Shown: piece by piece, positions 31,340 to 42,934 of the stretch | Layout: each line of letters opens with the position of its first letter | Numbering within the stretch: position 1 is the stretch's first letter | DNA from: Buddleja alternifolia | Taxonomy: Eukaryota > Streptophyta > Magnoliopsida > Lamiales > Scrophulariaceae | Direction of reading: 5' to 3' | DNA: 64,000 bases | Assembly: GCA_019426215.1 (NCBI GenBank) | Contig: CM033393.1 | Coordinates: forward strand, 9,768,046-9,832,045 | Program-made: the position numbers and the translations under genes | Notes under the pieces: generated by a model | Databases searched by the model: none | Told to the model about the DNA's origin: nothing | The model's input: only the letters and a program-made list of their open reading frames with translations

Positions 31340-32215
31340 AGTATTGACTTTGAACTCTCATGTGGAGGAAGAGATGAGGGGTAGATTCATGTCCGACTGG
31401 ATGTGCTAAATTTGTTTCACACAAATTTTCAAATGTCTGCAAAAAATATTACAAGACAAGAAAAGAAATATATTTTGAATTAAAAAATTACAATTTATGA
31501 TAAACCTCCTAAAAGAATATTAATTCCCCGATTGTTCACTCCAAAATAAGATTTACGGGCTTAAAGCTTGTTCTTGAATCAAAAGTGTGTTTCTCCTTGG
31601 ATTTGATGAAGAAGAAACTTCGAATACTTTGAGATTAATTGCCTTTGGAGAAGATGTAGAATCCTTTTTGGTTGCCTTTACAGAAGATGCAAAATCCTCG
31701 TGATTGCAGCACTTCGTTGTTGTAGAAACTTAAGACTTGAAGTTGGATTTGAAAGACTTGTGAAGTCGACTCGAAGGATTAGAGACCGCGCCATGGTGGA
31801 ACTTGGAAGATTTTTGGAGAAGATTTTTTCGTGATTTCTTCTTTTCTTCTTCATCTTCAAGTTGTGTCTATGTATGGCATCACATGACCCCTATTTATAG
31901 TTGTAGGAGGTAAAAGAGTCATAACTCACTTGCATGATATTATTTTTTCAAGATATTTCTAATTTTAAAGATGATATGAAATCAATATCTTGATTTGATT
32001 TTATCATGATAGATGTGGCACAATTTGATTTGCTTTCATCTTATCAGACTGCAAGATATGATTTGCTTTACTTGAAAAATTAACATTAGAATATCAATTA
32101 AATTTTATATTTAATTTTGAAATTAATTTGATAGATCCTAAACATAAATATATAAAATTTAATTAATACTGATATATTATTGTACATATAATTTTTATTT
32201 ATTTGGCCAAAATTT
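31340..32215 (-). mobile_element. Probable gypsy LTR/leader (element M)
   Basis: On the minus strand, sequence starting near TGATATGGAAATTTTGGCC (about 32200-32218) has a CTATAAATAGGGG promoter-like box at about 31890-31902 and leads into the gag-like ORF. This is the expected order LTR-leader-gag. I cannot fix the LTR end or a PBS. Confidence 0.45.
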
Positions 32216-32239
32216 CCATATCAACAAGGCTGAACTTTT

Positions 32240-32440
32240 TTTCTTTTTTGGTATATATATACCAGGGTTTTCCCCAGCCGGACACCGGAGCCTATTTCCT
32301 TTCGAAGCGTAGAGATCACCGAAGTGGGTTTTGCCTCTCCCAACAAAGTCTTTTCCATACACACCATCAGGAATCGAACCCTGAACAAATGTTTAAAGAA
32401 CTCAACTATCTACCAACTGTGCTGGAGTGGATCCTCAATA
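32240..32440 (-). mobile_element. tRNA-derived SINE
   Basis: On the minus strand there is an A-box (AGCACAGTTGG, 32413-32423) and, 43 bp on, a perfect B-box (GGTTCGATTCC, 32370-32380). This is the spacing of a tRNA-type RNA polymerase III promoter. After the tRNA-like head comes an unrelated body and the end TATATATACC with A-rich tail. No cloverleaf with anticodon stem can be drawn, so it is not a tRNA gene. Ends are approximate and I found no clear TSD. Confidence 0.7.
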
Positions 32441-32719
32441 AAGTCAAATTATAGCTCAAAATTGTGGGCCTCTTGCCTTCGTGAAATTGAGCCACTCATG
32501 ATGACTTAAAGAAAGAAAGGTGGGACTTTCGAATAGAATTGTCCAAGAATTAATGTTATGGACCAAATATTCAAGCCTTTGGTTATTTAAGCAAATTCAA
32601 AAGTCTACATATATTTCCCAAAGCCCAATTACAAAATAGAAATTCCGGGACTTATCCGCTCAAAACACGCCTTCAATCATAGTTCACGGACAAATCTCGA
32701 GGGTGCATTTTTAGACACA

Positions 32720-33545
32720 AAATTTGTAGACAATTATACGACGACATGCGTAAATTAATATGTTAAATATTAAATAAATCCTTCTATTTATATTTAAGGG
32801 ATTTAAGAAATTTGATCCCTAAATTAAATATGTGAATAATTGATATTTAATTATATTTTTATTGGACAATCATAAGCTCCCATGTGTCAAGAGAAACATG
32901 ATTCTATCAATACTAACCAAGTATTGCACATCGCATGATCATGGCTATAAAATCACATGATTGTGGCAATTTGATCATAATTAAAGCAAATTACAATATC
33001 AAATTATGGAAGTGGTTTTCAATCAAATTATGGTGGCCAATCGAATCACGCCACCTCGTCGAATAATTATGAAAAGTCTTTCAACCCTACAACTATAAAA
33101 TAAGGGTTCAAATTCAAAGGAATATTCATCAAGTAACCAAATTCACAAATGTATTTGAGTGAAGGAGATATTGAGGAAAGACTAAAAACTCTTTCAACTC
33201 AAATTCATCAACCCCAAGGAGTATTACAACGTTCTAGGCGAAATCCAAGGCATTCATCGCTGAGCTTATCAAATTATAATGTTTGATTCGTTAAATTCAA
33301 CACCAAATTTCTCCAAGTTATAATGTTTAATTTGAGATTGCAATACAAAGCCCTCGATAATTATTGAAGGAGATCAAAGCGCCAAGTCCCCTCTTCAAAA
33401 TTTTAAATTCCACGATCGTGTTCTTGAAGGGAAGAACCAAATGATTGAAACAATTAGATATTTATACCCATTACATTGTTTGATTCAATAACAACTATTA
33501 CATAAAACTTTTTTTGTTTGTTATTTCGTAGACACGAAAATTGTT
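32720..33545 (+). mobile_element. Probable gypsy solo LTR (N)
   Basis: The region starts near TGTAGACAATTATACG, has a CTATAAAATAAGGG promoter box at about 33096, and ends around CGTAGACACGAAAATTG. Size and layout fit a gypsy LTR. No TSD was found and no internal domains follow. The call rests on layout alone. Confidence 0.4.
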
Positions 33546-34456
33546 GTTTACTTGGTCCAATGTACAAAATTTTTGGATGTTCTTGACCTAACAACTAATT
33601 TAAACTATTGGGTGAAATGTTGGTTTATTCAAAATATGGACCCAGCCGACTAGCTACTTACTCGAGCTATTGGGTCTAATGTTCAAGATTTTATTCAGGC
33701 CAAAACTTTATTTGTAAGCCCAACATCTGGTGGCCCAACTAGTTAATTCAACCCAGAGGGCCTTGATATAATAACACACAATTTGAGATTTCCTTCTCTA
33801 TCAACTTTTCGCTTACCCATTTTCAAAGCTTCTGGTGATAGTTTGAGGTTTCTTAGCTGAATATTTTGAGTCTAACATATTTTCTATTTATCTACAAGAC
33901 TTCTCGTGTATATCTTTTGTAGTCCTGTAATTAAAGGAATGTTCATGATCTTTGTTTAGGAGTTGAGTGATAATTTTTCTTTATTGTTATTTTAATAGTT
34001 AGATAAAAATTCATAATACTCGATTTCATTGAGTGCAATCCATTTTTTAACAAGATTTAAGACTGATGCTAAAAAATTGTGTTAGCTTTGGTTCAATTAA
34101 CATAATAGACCAACTCGAAGACCTTTTAATTTTCACGCAAAAAATTTGAAGCTCAGCTCCAGTTCTACTCGATTATTTTTAGACTAACAAAACATGTGCA
34201 AAACAATCAAGTTATTCAAGTTTGACTCGATTAAAGCTTGTTTAAGTCTGATCGTTAATGATCGAATCAATTTTAAACAAAAATTTTAAGCTAATCAACA
34301 AAAATCCAAAGAACTTGTAGAATTCCTTATATGGTTTGACTCGACTTGTTTATGGTACGAATAATATGCCACTATATCAAGAAGTAATACTACTTTTTTT
34401 CCCTTGATTAATTTTTTTTCCAAGAGGGAATATGTTAGTAACTGGAAGGGTGCAAT
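33546..34456. other. No recognised feature
   Basis: AT-rich sequence with short chance ORFs. Nothing I can support. Confidence 0.5.
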
Positions 34457-34469
34457 GATCATATTAGTC

Positions 34470-34930
34470 CTTCTCCGTCGATGATGGTTTGGTGAGGCAG
34501 TTACCTCCATCACCACTATTGTCAATACCATCATTGGCGGGTTGGGTTGGAGCACCCTCCTTCAAATTATGTATCCCAACTTCAGATCTGACGAGACAGA
34601 GGTGGATTTGACGAGATGAAGATAGACAATAAACAAGGTTTTAGATAGTATTTTATATTTGTATTTAGTTTTTGTTTTCTCTCTCGAATAAGAGTTCGAT
34701 TTCTCTTTCGAATTAGAGTTTTTCTCTTTTGAATAAGAGTGTGGTATTGAACACAAGAGTTTTTTTGTATTCGTTTGTGAGTTCTTAAAATTTGTTATCT
34801 TCAAAAAACATGATAGTTAGTGTTTCAGATGTTCTTAGTACATCGTTTGAGTCGATATGAATTGTATTATTCCAGACGTTGTAAACTTTCGATTGAATGA
34901 TATAAGATCGATTTTTCTTGAAAAAAAAAA
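34470..34930 (+). mobile_element. Poly-A retroposed insertion (5'-truncated LINE or retrocopy)
   Basis: The 13-bp direct repeat GATCATATTAGTC flanks the segment at 34457-34469 and 34931-34943, and the segment ends in ten A. This is the signature of target-primed (L1-type) retroposition. The 461-bp body has no clear ORF. It includes three repeats of a TCTCTTTCGAATAAGAG-like word at about 34678-34740. The source is not identified. Confidence 0.78.
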
Positions 34931-34943
34931 GATCATATTAGTC

Positions 34944-35301
34944 AACACATATGTTATTAAGTTTATGACTCCCTAGATATCTACAATTAAATGTCTGTTA
35001 ATAAACTACTCGTAATTATCAAGAAGCCGTTGATAATTCGTTCTAATAAAAACAACTAATTAGTTGATTTGAGTTTCATATTTCTACTTGAGGCATGATC
35101 AATGATTTCATCAAGTGTGTCATCACGGCTTGGACCCTAATTAATTAGGTGGTCAAATTCCTTATAGCCATGACTTAGAATTTTATTTTATTCATGAGGT
35201 TGAATTCTTAAGGTCATGTTTGCTTTCATTTTTGTTTTTCTCACCTTATCAACATCAGAAAATGTGTTCGTTTTTGTCCATTTCGAAAAGTAGTTTGTGT
35301 T
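34944..35301. other. No recognised feature
   Basis: AT-rich spacer without ORF or repeat that I can recognise. Confidence 0.5.
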
Positions 35302-35770
35302 CACTACAACAATAAATAATATTAAAAACAAAATTTAAAATAACAAAGTTAAAATTGTCATTAGATATATATAATGAGTGATAATAACTTTTTATTTGTC
35401 ACAATAAAGATTTCAGTAACAGAAGTTTTTTGAAATTTGTCATTACTGAGAATTAGTGACATATGTATAGTGATAATTTAGTGTTAACACAAATAGAGTG
35501 ACAAGTATATAATTATTGTCATTAATTTGTCACACAAGGTGTGTCACTAATTGTCAATAGTATAACAATTTCCTTGCCACTAATTGTTAATAGTAACAAC
35601 TTTCTTGTCACTAATTATCAAGAGTGACAATTTTAATACAAATTTTGTCACTATTAAACATGTAAAACCTATTTTTGTGAAAAATAAAATTTTCTTATCA
35701 ATAAAAAAATTATAATTAGCGACAACTTTGACATTTTGTCACTAGTTTATCTTTTTTTTTTTTTTTTTTT
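35302..35770 (+). mobile_element. CACTA-like terminal/subterminal repeat, copy 1
   Basis: It begins CACTACAACAATAAATAA, like the CACTACAAGAAA ends of plant En/Spm (CACTA) elements. It is packed with GTGACAA and TTGTCAC words in both directions, as in CACTA subterminal regions. It ends before a T run at about 35749-35770. No transposase is present. Confidence 0.55.
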
Positions 35771-35890
35771 ATGCAGTGGTTGAAAATGATTTAAAAGTTT
35801 TAGACATTCTTTTTCTACCAAATGATGACATACATTTTAGAAAGCATATTATGTTTTTCCAGAAAAGTGATGAAAATGGTTCGTTAAAAT

Positions 35891-36290
35891 ACTACGACAA
35901 AAAGTAATATTAGTGACAAAATTTAAAATGACAATATTAAATTTGTCAGAATATATATATAATGAGTGACAATAATTTTTACTTTGTCACAATAAGAATT
36001 TTTAGTGACAAGATTTTTTTAAAATTTATCACTATTGACAGTTAGTGACACATGTATAGTGACAACACAAATAGAGTGACAACTATAAATGTTGTCACTA
36101 AAGATGTATCACTAATTATCAATAGTGACAATAACTTCCTTGTCATTAATTAAGAATAGTGACAACTTTTATGTAAATCTTGTCACTATTAAACATGTAA
36201 AGTCTATTTTTGTAACAAAACAAAAAAATTTGTCACAAAAAACTTATAATAAGTGTCAACTTTGAAATTGTCGCTTGATATTTTGCCCAC
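35891..36290 (+). mobile_element. CACTA-like terminal/subterminal repeat, copy 2
   Basis: It starts ACTACGACAAAAAGTAATA and follows copy 1 through the same order of words: ATATATATAATGAGTGACAA, TAGTGACACATGTATAGTG, AATAGAGTGACAA, CACTATTAAACATGTAAA. It is a diverged direct repeat of copy 1, 589 bp away. Confidence 0.55.
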
Positions 36291-37044
36291 TTTGCCCCTC
36301 AACTTATATTCATTGTAGCACTGTGTCTCTACTCTCTAGTGACATTTTTAAATGAATTGTTTATTAAAAAAATACTCTTCGTCAGCCATCGCCTGCCGGG
36401 CCCCTAAGCAAAAAGCTTTATAAGAAACATTACATGACTATTAATGGTGAAAGCAAACCGAATAGCAGTACTTTTGCTACAAATAGCCGATCACAATACA
36501 AAAATTGACAAATCGTTGAGGATTAAATAATGAAGAACCAATGTCTATCTTAATGTAACAAGTGAAGTGTAGAGTCTCAAATGACGCAACAATAAAAACT
36601 GATTCCAATGAAAATTTGATCTCAGAATATCATTAGAGGACATAGTGTGATGTAAGTTGAGACGACCAAGTATTTTTAAGTTATAGTTAGAATGTAATAT
36701 AGAATAACGAAAACTAGAAGGGTGGCTTGCCATTTAACCAAAAGAAAAAGGAAAAAAAAAAGAGGAGAAATCTATAAATTCAAACATAATTTCTTTATTT
36801 TACGTATAAAATCAATTTATCAGCTCAACTAAGGTATATATTTGTCCTTATTTTGATCTAAAATGGAAACACAACATAAAAATTGAAATGAAAAAGCCAA
36901 ATTACTTTTTTTCTTTACAAAAGTCACCGATATCGTGGTGGGGGATTTTTCGGGCTCCCCTCCCATCTATATATCAAGTGCCAAAAATATATACAAGAGA
37001 GGACCTAACATGTAGTCCAACTAATTTCAATAACAAGTAAATTG
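36291..37044. other. No recognised feature
   Basis: Mixed AT-rich sequence; it ends at the 5' break point of the SIRE element. A short G/C stretch at 36938-36970 is unexplained. Confidence 0.5.
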
Positions 37045-37556
37045 GTTATGTGCGCTTATGGTATCCAAGAGACTCTCCTTTTGAACTAATTGGTTACTCA
37101 GATGCAGATTTTGCAAGTTGCGAAATAGATCGTAAGAGTACTAGTGGTACATGTCAATTTATAGGTGATAGGTTAGTTTCATGGCATAGTAAGAAACAAC
37201 AATCCATAGCTACCTCTACAGCTGAAGCCGAGTATGTAGCTGCAGGAAGTTGTTGTGCACAAGTGTTATGGATGAGGCAACAACTTAGAGGTTATGGTAT
37301 AATCCTAGGTCCAACCCCCATTCATTATGATAACCAAAGCGCTCTAGCCATGACTCAAAATCCTGTTCTTCATTCCAGAACCAAACATATTGACATTAGA
37401 TACCATTTTCTTCATGACCATGTTCAAAAGAAAGATATCTCCATGCACTTTATTGGAACTGACAAACAATTGGCAGATATCTTCACCAAAGCGCTCAATG
37501 AACAATGCTTTCTCACTTTGAGAGGTGAATTAGGTATGATCGATTTAAATGCTTAA
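37045..37556 (+). pseudogene. SIRE copia element G2: RNase H end of pol
   Basis: An open frame gives WYPRDSPFELIGYSDADFAS, DRKSTSGTCQFIGDRLVSW, STAEAEYVAAGSCCAQVLWM, DNQSALAMTQNPVLHSRTKH, and QLADIFTKALNE, ending LGMIDLNA. This is the SIRE/Maximus type of copia RNase H. All of pol upstream (RT, IN, PR) and gag are missing, so the element is truncated at about 37040. Confidence 0.92.
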
Positions 37557-38334
37557 TCATTTTTGGCATCATATTTTATTAGACATATAATTTTGGGGAA
37601 ATCCACTTTATTTATGTCCAAAAGATCTTTGAAAAGTTGTTACAAGTTAACAAATTTAGGGGAAACCTTAAAATTGTACTTGAACCTAACTGCAAGCTTC
37701 AATGATCAAAAACTTTCATATGCATGATCATCAACGCTCAATATTATTTGTGCATAATATGTTGGACGCTCAAGTATAAAAAGACTTTGATTACAAGCGT
37801 TAACATAAAACAATTACAACATGCGTCAACAAGTGCTATTTGTTAAGCGTTGAACTTATTCCCTTCAACACTTGATATAAAATTATTTATAAAATTCACG
37901 CATAAATTTTACACTCTTCTTAACGTAGTGGATAGACTCAAAAGTCTATTTTGGACTCTATTCACACGTTTCCATCACATCAAACTGGCGGGTAATCAAA
38001 ACTTTTCAAAATGACGGTTCAGAGTTAGTACATGTCTGGGTACGTGTCAGTATATCATCAGGCGCGTGCATTACACTCTGAAAATTCCAAACGTTTTAAA
38101 AACATTAACTCGGACTTCAAATATTTATATATGGGAGGTACCAAATGTAACTTCCCTCTCTTACTTAAAACTCGCGTCCGCAGTTAAAACGTTCATGGAT
38201 GAGATTAAATAACTTTACACGTGTCTAAATTCTACAGAGATGAGAGAACACAAGTTTCAAAAATTCCTTTACGGTGTCATTTAAAACAAAACTTCTGCAG
38301 AAAAATTATTCACTCTTACTCAAAGCTATCTGCA

Positions 38335-38370
<36 letters not shown>

Positions 38371-38405
38371 GCAAAAGAAAATCTCAGTTCATCTCTTTCA
38401 CTAAA
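37557..38405 (+). other. Spacer between pol and env-like ORF (SIRE G2)
   Basis: No gene. It holds several AAGCGTT/AACGCTC words (about 37732, 37771, 37797, 37853) like those in the SIRE LTRs, and ends in a (CT)n microsatellite at 38339-38367 just before the env-like start codon. Confidence 0.6.
38339..38367 (+). repeat. (CT)n microsatellite
   Basis: About 14 perfect CT units, 40 bp upstream of the env-like ATG, in its 5' leader. Confidence 0.95.
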
Positions 38406-41400
38406 ATGGCACCAAAGAAATCCATTGCTACTTCGGCCGAGCCTACCATCAAGGTCACTGAAGGCCTTGTTGTCGACTGGAAGTTTCTATATGAACAACC
38501 TCAGATTAACCTAACAGAAATGATGGACTCTATCACCAAGGCTGGACTTAAAACTTTCTTAACTCAATACTCCTATCTGTTTTCGACGGAAGTCAAGACC
38601 TTCTGGAAAAATGCCAAACTCTCCAAAGACAGGAAGTTGATCTCTTGTCTCATTCCTCTATCCAAGAAGGAGTCACCAAAAGAATTTGTACTGTCTGCTG
38701 CCTCCATTTCCAAGAACTTCAATCTCCCAAATGAGGGTGGGCATTGGATTGTGTTACTCTGGAACAAATTAAAGAAGCATGGACAACTATGAGTGCTTAT
38801 GACGGTGTACCATACAAACAACACTTTGAAAAGAAAGAACTTGTATCTAAATACCAACTGATGGCTGATTTCTGCAGTAAAATCATAGAATGCAGAGTGG
38901 GTACTTTTGATAAGGTCAACCCAATACAATTTCAGATGATGACAGCGATACTCCTCAACATCAAGATCAACTGGAGTGAGTATGTCTTAGGAAGGTTTCA
39001 GGCTGTTTAAGAGCCCCAAATAAACCTTATTGACTGACATGCTGTATCGCTCCAATTGTGTCTACTCTTCTGGTCAACCTCTGAATAAGGCTAAGTTGCT
39101 GGGAAAAAGGATTCTGAATAATCTCTTCAATCCTCCCAAAGTTGGTGGTGCTGCTAGACCACTGTCTAAGCGTCTGGAAGTACGTGAAGCGTCTAACGAA
39201 GAGGCTGAGCGTCCAATTCCAGAAGAAGCCGTTAAGCATTCGGCTGTTACTAAGAAGAGGGCTCCCTAAAAGCCTAAGGCTCAAGTCATTCCTTCTCCTC
39301 AAAAGGATGATGAGGAAACTGATGAGGATGCAGAGTATAAGATCCTTCTGATCAAGCGAAGGAAGCTGGAAGGCATTATTAAACAAATAAACTTCGAGGA
39401 ACCAGCTGCTGCTCCTCCCACTCAAACACTGAAGCTCGTTGAAGGAGTGAACGTGAAGAAAATCTTTAAGTGTTCCAGGACAAGCAAGCGTCAAGCTGCT
39501 CTAGCTTCTGAAGAGTCTGAGATTATCGAGCCAAGCGCTCAAGATATTGCTGCTGAGCCGAAGCATTTCTTTACCTACATCTGTAGAAGATCCTGCTCTT
39601 ATAGAGGATAATTCTTGTGCTACAGCTTTAGTTCCAGCTGTTGCTGAAGCTTCAATAGACGTCCATCTGGATGTTGAGATGACAGAAGTTGTGGCTATTG
39701 CCAAAGATATTGCCGCCGAAGCTGCTGCAATTGAAGCCGACGAACCGGCTCCCAAAGAAGTTCAATCATCAACTCTTGTCCCGGCTATAACAGAGGCACG
39801 CTCAGAAGATCAGAGCGTTGCTGAGAACGTTATAAGGCCAAGGCACTTTTTCAAGATGGATACGCTGAAGACGATTGATCACTCAATCAACTATATGCCC
39901 CCAGCACTTGAAGAAGATTTCATTCCTGCAGGTTATAATGAAGAAAGATACATTGTTGCGGAGAATGAAATTGCCCTGCTGATTGATATTGACAGAAAGA
40001 TCAGGGATATAGTGTTCAACACTTAGCTAACAAAATTGAGAGGAAATATTATTTGGCCATTCAACTTGGTAAAACTCCTGGTCAGATACCTTCGTCTCTT
40101 ATTCTTCAACAAGACCGACAAGGTGGCAGAACTCCTAATGTGATGCGGATCTGGCTTACTACCTCGACTATGGGCACAGCAAACCAACTGGCTTCGCTCT
40201 CAGAGACTACAACATCAGAGTGTATAATCCTTTTCGCCCAACATTTCTCAATCCTTCAGAGGCAGTCTTAAACAAAGAAGGTTATACATATTTTCCTCAC
40301 ATAGAAAACAGTGATGAGAATAGGAAGTCTGTCAATCCACTTCGATTATGGAATAATAAATGAGTTCATGTCGGTGAGCGTCTAGAATCTCTCACGGATG
40401 TGATTCAATCAGAAGTTGATGCATACTTTGACAGCGTCTGGAATGTTAGCTATCAGGCTGATAGATATCGCTTTGAATCCATCAGAGATATCCACCATGA
40501 AGGCATTCGAGCGTTGGTCAATACAGGTGCTGACTGCTGCATGAATGAAGTCAACTGGGTTGAAACGTATGTGGGTCATCAATACACTTTCACAAAGTTA
40601 GTTCAAGCTCCCCACCTTTTCGGCATAGGCATGCATGACAAGAAGCGTCAATTCACCAAATATTGCCTTAAGAAGCAGCAACAGAGAGTTGGGCCTGTTC
40701 TCAAGCTCCCAATAATTCGTCATCAAATTGAGCAGTGTTTGCGTCAAGAGCTTCACAGACTCTCCACAACTCTTCTTCGCTTCAACGCTCAAGCGTCAAT
40801 CAATGGCAGTATTTCAGAATCTAGCCTGAATTTCCTTCCAAGCCACTACGAAGATAATTTCAATATGATGGTGAAGATTATGACTCCTCTATCTCATTTC
40901 GACAGAATCTTCACATCCAATCTTAGACAATGGAACGACTCAGTCATTAATCCCTTTCGAGGTGATGGTGAAGATTATGACTCCTCTATCTCATTTCGAC
41001 AGAATCTTCACAGCCAATCTCAGACAATGGAACGACTCAGTCATTAATCCCTTTTGAGGATATCCATTCCTCCCGTCTATCTGCAAAGAGGTACTCAATC
41101 ACTATGAGTTTGTCCTCTCGTTCCTGGAAAGAAATCAAGGACTGGCTCAAGCTATCTATCCCTACCTGGAAGAATAGTACAATGCGTATGTACCTAAATC
41201 TCAACGACTCAAACATCTTCCAACAGATAGGCTGATTGGATTTTCCAGGGATTACTGCTCAGATGCGATCTTCTCTATTTACCAAGCGTCGTCCAAAGTC
41301 TTTCCGAATTATGTGCTGGATATCATTGGTCCCATGTATATCAAGGCCATAGATAGTCTAATTCGCACATTCATTCAAGGTACTTGCCTTCCTTTTCAAC

Positions 41401-42699
41401 ATCTAACTGAGCTTCTAGAAAGTGCAACCTACAAATATGCAGATGAGCCATATGCCAACTTGTATTTCCCTTTCACTGAACTACGACAATCGGAGTCAGA
41501 GTCTGAGGAAGCATCTATGGAAATAGCTCAAGCTTCTACACTTGAAGCAGCAAGTATTTTAGCATCTGCTGAGGAACATATTCAAGCGTCTCCACTAGAG
41601 GTTCATTTTGAAGCTCCTGAATCTGAAGTTCCAGATGTTGCTAATTCACAGATTGAAGTACACGACACCATCTTTCATCCAGCACATCAAGTATCTCTTG
41701 ACTCGCTTAAGTACACATCAAAATTCAAGCGACCGGCTGCTCAAGCGGTTCCTTCTGATGTGAGTCAAAACTTTGTGCCACTTTTGAAATCAGTTTTGGA
41801 AGAAGTCAATGATTATGCGACTCAGAATACGGAAGCCCACCAGTGGATCAAGACTGATTTAGAAAAGATTGAATCTCAAACTATGAGCGCCCAGATTGTT
41901 CATATGCACGGTTCAGCTCAAGCGGCTATTGGTGAGTCTCATAGAGAATTTAAAGAAATGAATGATGCTACTCGGGCCAACCAACTTGCCATGAAAGAAC
42001 ACTTTGAGAAGCGCCTCGACACCTTAGAGACCACACTGAATGATGCTACCAGCGTTAAGCTACTCGCAATGCAGGAACATTTTGATAAGCGTCTGGATGA
42101 TCTTACAGCGTCAATGTCTCAGATTGCTAATCAGGTTAGTCTACTCACAGAACATTTCTCAAAAGCTGATGATGGCAATAAGGGGAAAGAGAAGAGGAGA
42201 ACATCTAGTTCAAGAGCTCAAGATCCTTCTCCGCCGCCGAAGCGTCAGCTAACTTCTCCACCTCCTATGCAAAGATATTATCTCCCATCTTGGATAACTG
42301 CTTATGGGGTAAGTGATTCTGCTGGAGCGCCTACTAGAACGCTAAGAGAACCTCCAATGGCACTGTATCCAAATCTACCAATACCTACTCGAGCAAGGTT
42401 TGAACAATTTGACATCCCTCTTCAAAGAGCATCTATTCCAGAACCTACTGATCCAAGAATTTTAGCTGAAGAGAGGTAGATGACTGACTTCAACCGAACT
42501 TTCAAAATTTGCCTAAGGTATATTGGTATTGATCCGACTGAATGGGACAAACACTGTACTGCTTACAAGAAGAGATAAAAGGAAGAGACTAAGCTCGTCA
42601 TTGACAAAGATCATGCTGCGATGATGACTTTGGAAGATAACATAACTGAAGCTATCCGAGCTGAAATGGCCAAGCGATACGTAGTTAGACCAAGTCATT
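38406..42699 (+). pseudogene. SIRE G2 env-like ORF (broken)
   Basis: The start is AAAATGGCACC, giving MAPKKSIATSAEP. The N-terminal domain (VDWKFLYEQPQINLTEMMDS, LIPLSKKESPKEFVLSAASI) is the plant-transposon-protein type domain. It is broken by frameshifts near 38770, 39020, 39540, 40020, 40390, 41050 and by stops (39267). Later readable parts are a basic linker, FIPAGYNEERYIVAENEIAL, YNIRVYNPFRPTFLNPSEAV, NPLRLW, and from 41313 a long open C-terminal part. That part has a predicted coiled coil (QLAMKEHFEKRLDTLETTLN, MQEHFDKRLDDLTASMSQI) and a proline-rich end. After the stop at 42477 the same frame reads on to RYVVRPSH at 42699. SIRE elements are known for an env-like third ORF; I see no membrane anchor here. 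Confidence 0.82.
40867..41060 (+). repeat. 97-bp tandem duplication inside env-like ORF
   Basis: Unit 1 (40867-40963) and unit 2 (40964-41060) are nearly identical (TCACATCC/TCACAGCC and few others). Since 97 is not a multiple of three the duplication shifts the frame and contributes to the break at 41047. Confidence 0.93.
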
Positions 42700-42920
42700 A
42701 GAGCTCTTTAATTTGCATTATCTATATTCTTGTCTCTTATGTAATTTTTGTTTAGTTGTAAGAATGCTTGTAATCATTGATATATATAAAAATGCATTTT
42801 TTTCAATTGAAACAACTCGTTGAAGTGTAATTAACATTAACTAACTTTTACTATCCAAAGCTAACTTTCATTTTGGCTGTCTAACTCTTGAACTATAAAA
42901 GAGTAAGTATTGTCATCATC

Positions 42921-42934
42921 AAAAAGGGGGAAAT
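42921..42934 (+). other. SIRE G2 polypurine tract
   Basis: AAAAAGGGGGAAAT immediately before TGTTAAAAATTTC, the usual SIRE PPT. Confidence 0.88.

Noticed and set aside
32370..32423. Functional tRNA gene on the minus strand
   Set aside because: A- and B-boxes are present, but no acceptor, anticodon or D-stem can be drawn; a tRNA-derived SINE fits better.
38274..38405. Upstream start of the SIRE env-like ORF
   Set aside because: This extension translates the (CT)n leader into Leu/Ser repeats; the ATG at 38406 has better context and begins the conserved protein.
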